A stretch of 64,000 nucleotides of DNA, taken from the NCBI GenBank assembly GCA_017397845.1, contig JAFQHU010000008.1, positions 62,001-126,000 on the forward strand, written 5' to 3'. A program made the translations under genes and the position numbers. The notes under the pieces were generated by a model, which was not told the DNA's origin, searched no databases, and saw nothing but the letters and a program-made list of their open reading frames with translations. Positions 60,459-64,000 of this stretch are shown in pieces. Position 1 is the first letter of the stretch. Each line of letters opens with the position of its first letter. This DNA is from Clostridia bacterium. GTDB lineage: Bacteria > Bacillota > Clostridia > Oscillospirales > Acutalibacteraceae.

Positions 60459-61841
60459 TTACTCCATTTGCGCTACAGCCTGCATAACTTTGTTGGCTAC
60501 GGGAATGGCGTGGGTGTAGCCGATACCGCCGTTTTCCAAACATACAACTATGGCGTAGGGAAAATTCTTTTTTACGGAAAAGCCCGTGAACCAGGCGTGG
60601 CTTCTGCCGTTTGAAACCTCGGCAGAGCCGGTCTTACCGCACATTTGCAGACCGGGGAATTTGCTGTCTCCGTAATAGTTTTTAACGTTACTGCGTAAAA
60701 GCTTTTTTACCTTGTTTGCCGTTTCGGCACTCAGGGTAATGTTTGAGGAAACGGGTGAAGTGACAGAGGAAAGAAGCTCTGTGGGACTTGAGACAAGATA
60801 AGGAGTTATCGCCTGCCCGCCGTTTGCAATAGCACCCATAAACATAAGCATCTGACATGGATTAATCAGTGTGGTGTACTGACCGATGCCCGCCCAACCG
60901 ATATCAAGACGTGTACTGCCGGAAAGACTGAAGGTGCTTTTTACGGTGTTTACCTTGCCCAAAGAAATGCTTTTGCCGAAGCCCAATGCTCTTACGGTTT
61001 TGGTAAGCTTATCCGCTCCGAGCTCGATGGCAAGCTCGGCAAAAACGCTGTTACAGGAAACGTTCAGTGCACGCTCGAAGCTTACTTTCCCGTGGGTACC
61101 GTTACATATAACGTCTCCGTTTCCTTTACCTTTGCCTGTATTGTACTTACCCTTACAGTTAAAGGTTCTTTCATATATGTCGGGAATATTTTCTATAGCG
61201 CATATAGCTGTGACTACCTTGAAGGTGGAGCCGGGAGTGAATACACCCGTGAGTGCACGGTTAATATAAATACCGTCATATTTACCGCTTTTGTTTGTGT
61301 CGATGTCCGTGGGTTTATTGTATACATCATAGGTGGGGGCGGAAACCATGCAGATAACCTCACCTGTTTTATAATTATAAACGAGTACGGTTCCCTTGTT
61401 TCCGTTCATAGCCTTATAGGCGGCAGCGGAAACCCCCGCATCGATGGTGAGCTTTATGTCGCATCCTTCGTCGGAGGAAATGGTTTTATAAATGCCGTCC
61501 ACGAAATTATAGCCGATAAGCTCTGCGCGGTAAAGGGTTTGTATACCCGTGGAAATAAAGCCTTGAGAGTCGCCGATGACATGGAGAGTGCCCATACGGG
61601 TGTTTTTATCCTTGTGATAAATTCTTTCGTCTCTGTCGGTGGATACCAAAGCCTCACCGTCACGGTCATAAATGGTGCCCGCTACAGTAAGCTCACCGCC
61701 GGAATATATGTGGCTGTTTGCTCTGTTTGACGCCCATTGACCGCCGTTTACATAAAAAGAGTAAAGCATAATGCCGAGTCCCGCAAAGAAGGCTAAAACA
61801 AGAAATACCACGATATAAGTTCTTTTTGTTATTGTACGCAA
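60459..61841 (-). CDS. class B penicillin-binding protein (transpeptidase), PbpA/PBP2-like
   Basis: 460 residues, TTG start with GAGGAGG upstream. One N-terminal membrane anchor, a short non-penicillin-binding region, then the transpeptidase motifs STFK (TPGSTFKVVTA, active Ser), SCN (NVSCNSVFAE) and KTGSAE. Cross-links peptidoglycan with its SEDS partner. The short dimerisation region and the FHA-RodA neighbours resemble the FHA/rodA/pbpA arrangement of actinobacteria. Starts 12 nt after the rodA stop. Confidence 0.93.
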   Translation of the reverse strand: MRTITKRTYIVVFLVLAFFAGLGIMLYSFYVNGGQWASNRANSHIYSGGELTVAGTIYDRDGEALVSTDRDERIYHKDKNTRMGTLHVIGDSQGFISTGIQTLYRAELIGYNFVDGIYKTISSDEGCDIKLTIDAGVSAAAYKAMNGNKGTVLVYNYKTGEVICMVSAPTYDVYNKPTDIDTNKSGKYDGIYINRALTGVFTPGSTFKVVTAICAIENIPDIYERTFNCKGKYNTGKGKGNGDVICNGTHGKVSFERALNVSCNSVFAELAIELGADKLTKTVRALGFGKSISLGKVNTVKSTFSLSGSTRLDIGWAGIGQYTTLINPCQMLMFMGAIANGGQAITPYLVSSPTELLSSVTSPVSSNITLSAETANKVKKLLRSNVKNYYGDSKFPGLQMCGKTGSAEVSNGRSHAWFTGFSVKKNFPYAIVVCLENGGIGYTHAIPVANKVMQAVAQME

Positions 61842-61853
61842 AATACCGCCTCC

Positions 61854-63161
61854 TCAGTTTGTTTTATAAATTTTCGGATAGGCTCTGACGTCGGCAGCTT
61901 TTATGAAAGCAAATAGAGCCCAAGTGCATATCATACTCGAACCGCCCTGGCTTATAAAAGGGAGAGTGACTCCGGTAAGTGGCAAAAGGTCCGTGATGCC
62001 GAAAATATTAAGACAGGTCTGGAAAAGAATCATGGCAGCCGCAGAGCAGGCTGAAATGGAGTAAAAGGTGGAGGGAGCACTTCGTGATGAGATCATAGCG
62101 TAGATGGCTATTGAAGCGAAAGCAAGCACAATGATAACACCGATTAAAATACCCATCTCTTCACATATCAGACCGAAAACCAGGTCGGTTGTGCTCGCAT
62201 AAACGTTTCTCAGACAGCCGTTACCTACACCCACACCGAAAAGACCTCCGCTGACGGAGTAGATAAGCACCCTCGTTTGCTGATAGCCTCTGCCGTAAAT
62301 GTCTTCCCATACGTGGCGATAGGCGGCGAAGCGTGCAGCGACATGAGGACGGAAATAAATTATCAGCAAAGCACCCAAAAGAGCGATGGCACAGATAAAT
62401 ACTATCGTTCTGAGGTCGCCCGAACGCATAAATGAAATAACGATAAAGGTAAAGAAAAATATCAGTGCTGTGCCGAAATCCTTCATCAGGAAAAGTACAC
62501 CTATGCATCCCATGGCAAAGATGATAAACATATATATGTTTTTTGAGGAAAGAAGTTTGTCGAGAGAGGCGGCACCGACGAAAACAAAGGCAATTTTTAC
62601 AAATTCCGAGGGCTGTAAGGAAAAGCCGGAAAAGGAAAGCCAGTTGTAGGCGCCGTTTATTTGTCCCACAAACATACGGATGTAAAGAAAGGATGCGGCG
62701 AGAAATAAAAGAGCAAATACAGCTAAAGGTGTTCTTATGAACATAACTCTTTTTATGTCCTGCAAATACCACAGCAAAATGTCATAGACAATAATACCGG
62801 CAAGCACGGTAATCAGCTGCTTGAGCATACTGTCCTTGTTTACGCTTGCTGTGAGGCACATGCCTATACCGCTGAGGAAAAAGGCGATAAATTCCAGCTC
62901 AAAGTTTACCTTTTTGATGAATATCCTCATTATACCGACATAAAACCATTCAAAGGAAATATAAAAAAGAAGCTGGAGGATTATTTTGAAATATACCTTG
63001 CCGTCGCTGAATACGACGGGTATAAAGGATACAAGCTGAAAGACCGTAAGCATTGTGAGAATGAATGTGCGGTCAACATATTTGAATTTACGGCGTATTT
63101 TGTCTCCGCCTGTTACTGTGGAGGCGGCAAGACCGTTTCCGTTTTTCTTTTTACGTGTCAT
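61854..63161 (-). CDS. SEDS-family glycan polymerase (RodA/FtsW/SpoVE type)
   Basis: 435 residues, about ten helices. WLSFSGFSLQPSEFVKIAFVF with the conserved Glu, MKDFGTALIFFFTF (catalytic-region Asp), and the C-terminal LPLTGVTLPFISQGGSSMI are diagnostic of SEDS proteins that polymerise lipid II. Operon FHA-SEDS-PBP with a 4-nt overlap to the FHA gene and GAAGGAGG before its ATG. RodA, FtsW and SpoVE cannot be told apart safely; operon with class B PBP supports RodA-like. Confidence 0.93.
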   Translation of the reverse strand: MTRKKKNGNGLAASTVTGGDKIRRKFKYVDRTFILTMLTVFQLVSFIPVVFSDGKVYFKIILQLLFYISFEWFYVGIMRIFIKKVNFELEFIAFFLSGIGMCLTASVNKDSMLKQLITVLAGIIVYDILLWYLQDIKRVMFIRTPLAVFALLFLAASFLYIRMFVGQINGAYNWLSFSGFSLQPSEFVKIAFVFVGAASLDKLLSSKNIYMFIIFAMGCIGVLFLMKDFGTALIFFFTFIVISFMRSGDLRTIVFICAIALLGALLIIYFRPHVAARFAAYRHVWEDIYGRGYQQTRVLIYSVSGGLFGVGVGNGCLRNVYASTTDLVFGLICEEMGILIGVIIVLAFASIAIYAMISSRSAPSTFYSISACSAAAMILFQTCLNIFGITDLLPLTGVTLPFISQGGSSMICTWALFAFIKAADVRAYPKIYKTN

Positions 63162-64000
63162 CGTCTGCCTCCTTCGTAAAAGAGTCTTTCGTCACCGATG
63201 GCTATAACATCGCCGCTGAAAAGAAGCTGAGGTGACGTTATAAGCTTACCGTTAAGGTAGGTGCCTTTTTTACCCGAACAGTCTGAAACTGCCCAACCGT
63301 CCTCATAAAGAATGAGCAACGCGTGTTTTTTCGCTGCGTGGCGTGAAGAAAGCTTAATGTCGCATCTTCCTTTACCGATCGTTACCTCATTACCGCACAG
63401 GATAAAGGCCTCGCCCGTATCCTTGTTTATAATTCTCGGCTGTGAGGATTTCTTTTTTGTACTCTGCTTTCCGGGTGTTTCCACAGTGTAAGAGCCGACC
63501 TCTTCATAATGGCGGTCTATATCATATTGCGGGTAATCGTGCTTTACCGGTGAGGGAGCAGATGCGGACTTTTTCTTCTTTTTGCCCACCTTCTGTACAG
63601 GGTCATCGGCAACCTCAAACCTTAAGCGCACATTACCCAAGGTTATTATATCACCGTCAGAAACTGTGGCTTTGTCCTCGACTCTGGTACCGTTAATTTT
63701 TATGATGCTCGAAGTGTTTTTTCTGTTTGAACGGGAAAGACGTCCCTCCAACTCAGCTAATTTTTTCCATTTGACATAATTTATGTTATGTATATACCAT
63801 CCGTCGATTCTGCGGGTGAAAACTGCGTGGGTGCGTGCCACATTGTCATAGGAAAGAGTGATGTCACAGCTGGAGCCTCTGCCGATGGAGGTTTCCCACA
63901 TATTAAGCGCGTATCTTTCTCCGTTTATCATATCGATAATGTAACCGTAGGTTTTTTCTTTAGGGTGGCCGAGCCACAGGGAAAGAATGCATTTTATCAA
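63158..64000 (-). CDS. double FHA-domain protein, N-terminus cut by window edge
   Basis: At least 280 residues; the frame reaches the window edge, so the true start may lie beyond 64000. Two forkhead-associated domains: first with TSIGRGSSCDITLSYDNVAR and a later GDIITLGNVRL, second with VTIGKGRCDIKLSSRHAAKKHA and GTYLNGKLI, separated by a Lys/Ser-rich linker (~140-190). FHA domains bind phosphothreonine, pointing to Ser/Thr-kinase control of wall synthesis by the downstream SEDS/PBP pair. The kinase gene is expected outside the window. Confidence 0.9.
   Translation of the reverse strand: MIKCILSLWLGHPKEKTYGYIIDMINGERYALNMWETSIGRGSSCDITLSYDNVARTHAVFTRRIDGWYIHNINYVKWKKLAELEGRLSRSNRKNTSSIIKINGTRVEDKATVSDGDIITLGNVRLRFEVADDPVQKVGKKKKKSASAPSPVKHDYPQYDIDRHYEEVGSYTVETPGKQSTKKKSSQPRIINKDTGEAFILCGNEVTIGKGRCDIKLSSRHAAKKHALLILYEDGWAVSDCSGKKGTYLNGKLITSPQLLFSGDVIAIGDERLFYEGGRR

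Overview
The window looks like chromosomal DNA of an anaerobic, spore-forming Gram-positive of the class Clostridia, probably a gut-type Oscillospirales or Lachnospirales relative. Support is indirect: a cotJABC spore-coat operon, a ferredoxin-dependent 2-oxoacid oxidoreductase operon, an IscR/NifS/IscU minimal Fe-S set, strong AGGAGG-type ribosome binding sites, consensus TTGACA/TATAAT promoters with 17-nt spacers, and cytoplasmic GH20/GH123 amino-sugar enzymes. No rRNA, CRISPR array, insertion sequence or prophage structural gene was seen.

Layout. 1-5.2 kb: hydrolase end, split chromate transporter (chrA pair), a small lipoprotein and a MocR regulator that both look 3'-truncated around a shared terminator, a family-4-type uracil-DNA glycosylase, PduL and a YfbR-like HD nucleotidase. 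5.3-10 kb: an internally duplicated membrane protein, then a Ca2+/Mn2+-type P-type ATPase behind a yybP-ykoY riboswitch with a terminator. 10-21.4 kb: an XRE/SLOG divergon, a MarR-controlled heterodimeric ABC exporter, and a second MarR-controlled unit made of a duplicated extracellular protein plus a fused ATPase/FtsX-type permease. 21.9-24 kb: iscR-nifS-iscU. 24.3-27.5 kb: three alpha/beta hydrolases. 27.6-29.7 kb: DUF5685, a J-domain/Cys-rich protein and a membrane protein. 29.7-33.8 kb: amino-sugar genes (NahK-like kinase, GH123-like hydrolase, NagA), complemented by a GH20 hexosaminidase at 57.7 kb. 34-38.2 kb: RluA-type pseudouridine synthase, nicotinate phosphoribosyltransferase, cotJABC. 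38.4-43 kb: acyl-CoA ligase and the four-subunit oxidoreductase. 43-47 kb: MATE pump, M20 peptidase, phosphoglycerate mutase. 59-64 kb: Na+/phosphate transporter and an FHA-RodA-PBP elongation operon running off the right edge.

47.2-56.1 kb is a distinct, visibly AT-richer mobile island. It starts at an intact tRNA-Lys(UUU), carries a tyrosine integrase, an HtpX-like protease, a VirD4/TraG-like ATPase, a winged-helix plus PD-(D/E)XK-like protein, an XRE regulator and a subtilisin fused to an IseA-like domain, and ends at a chimeric second tRNA-Lys that shares a perfect 60-bp block with the first. Its non-coding middle (51.7-52.5 kb) holds two large, highly structured DNA/RNA elements I cannot assign to a known family.

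Beyond genes, the window contains dispersed structured repeats: two copies of a four-way-junction (cloverleaf) element whose arms differ in sequence but keep pairing, two copies of a smaller two-arm element with an exchangeable hairpin, shared terminator sequences, and a short repeat that supplies the stop codon of unrelated genes. All family names come from recognising motifs by eye; no database search was possible.
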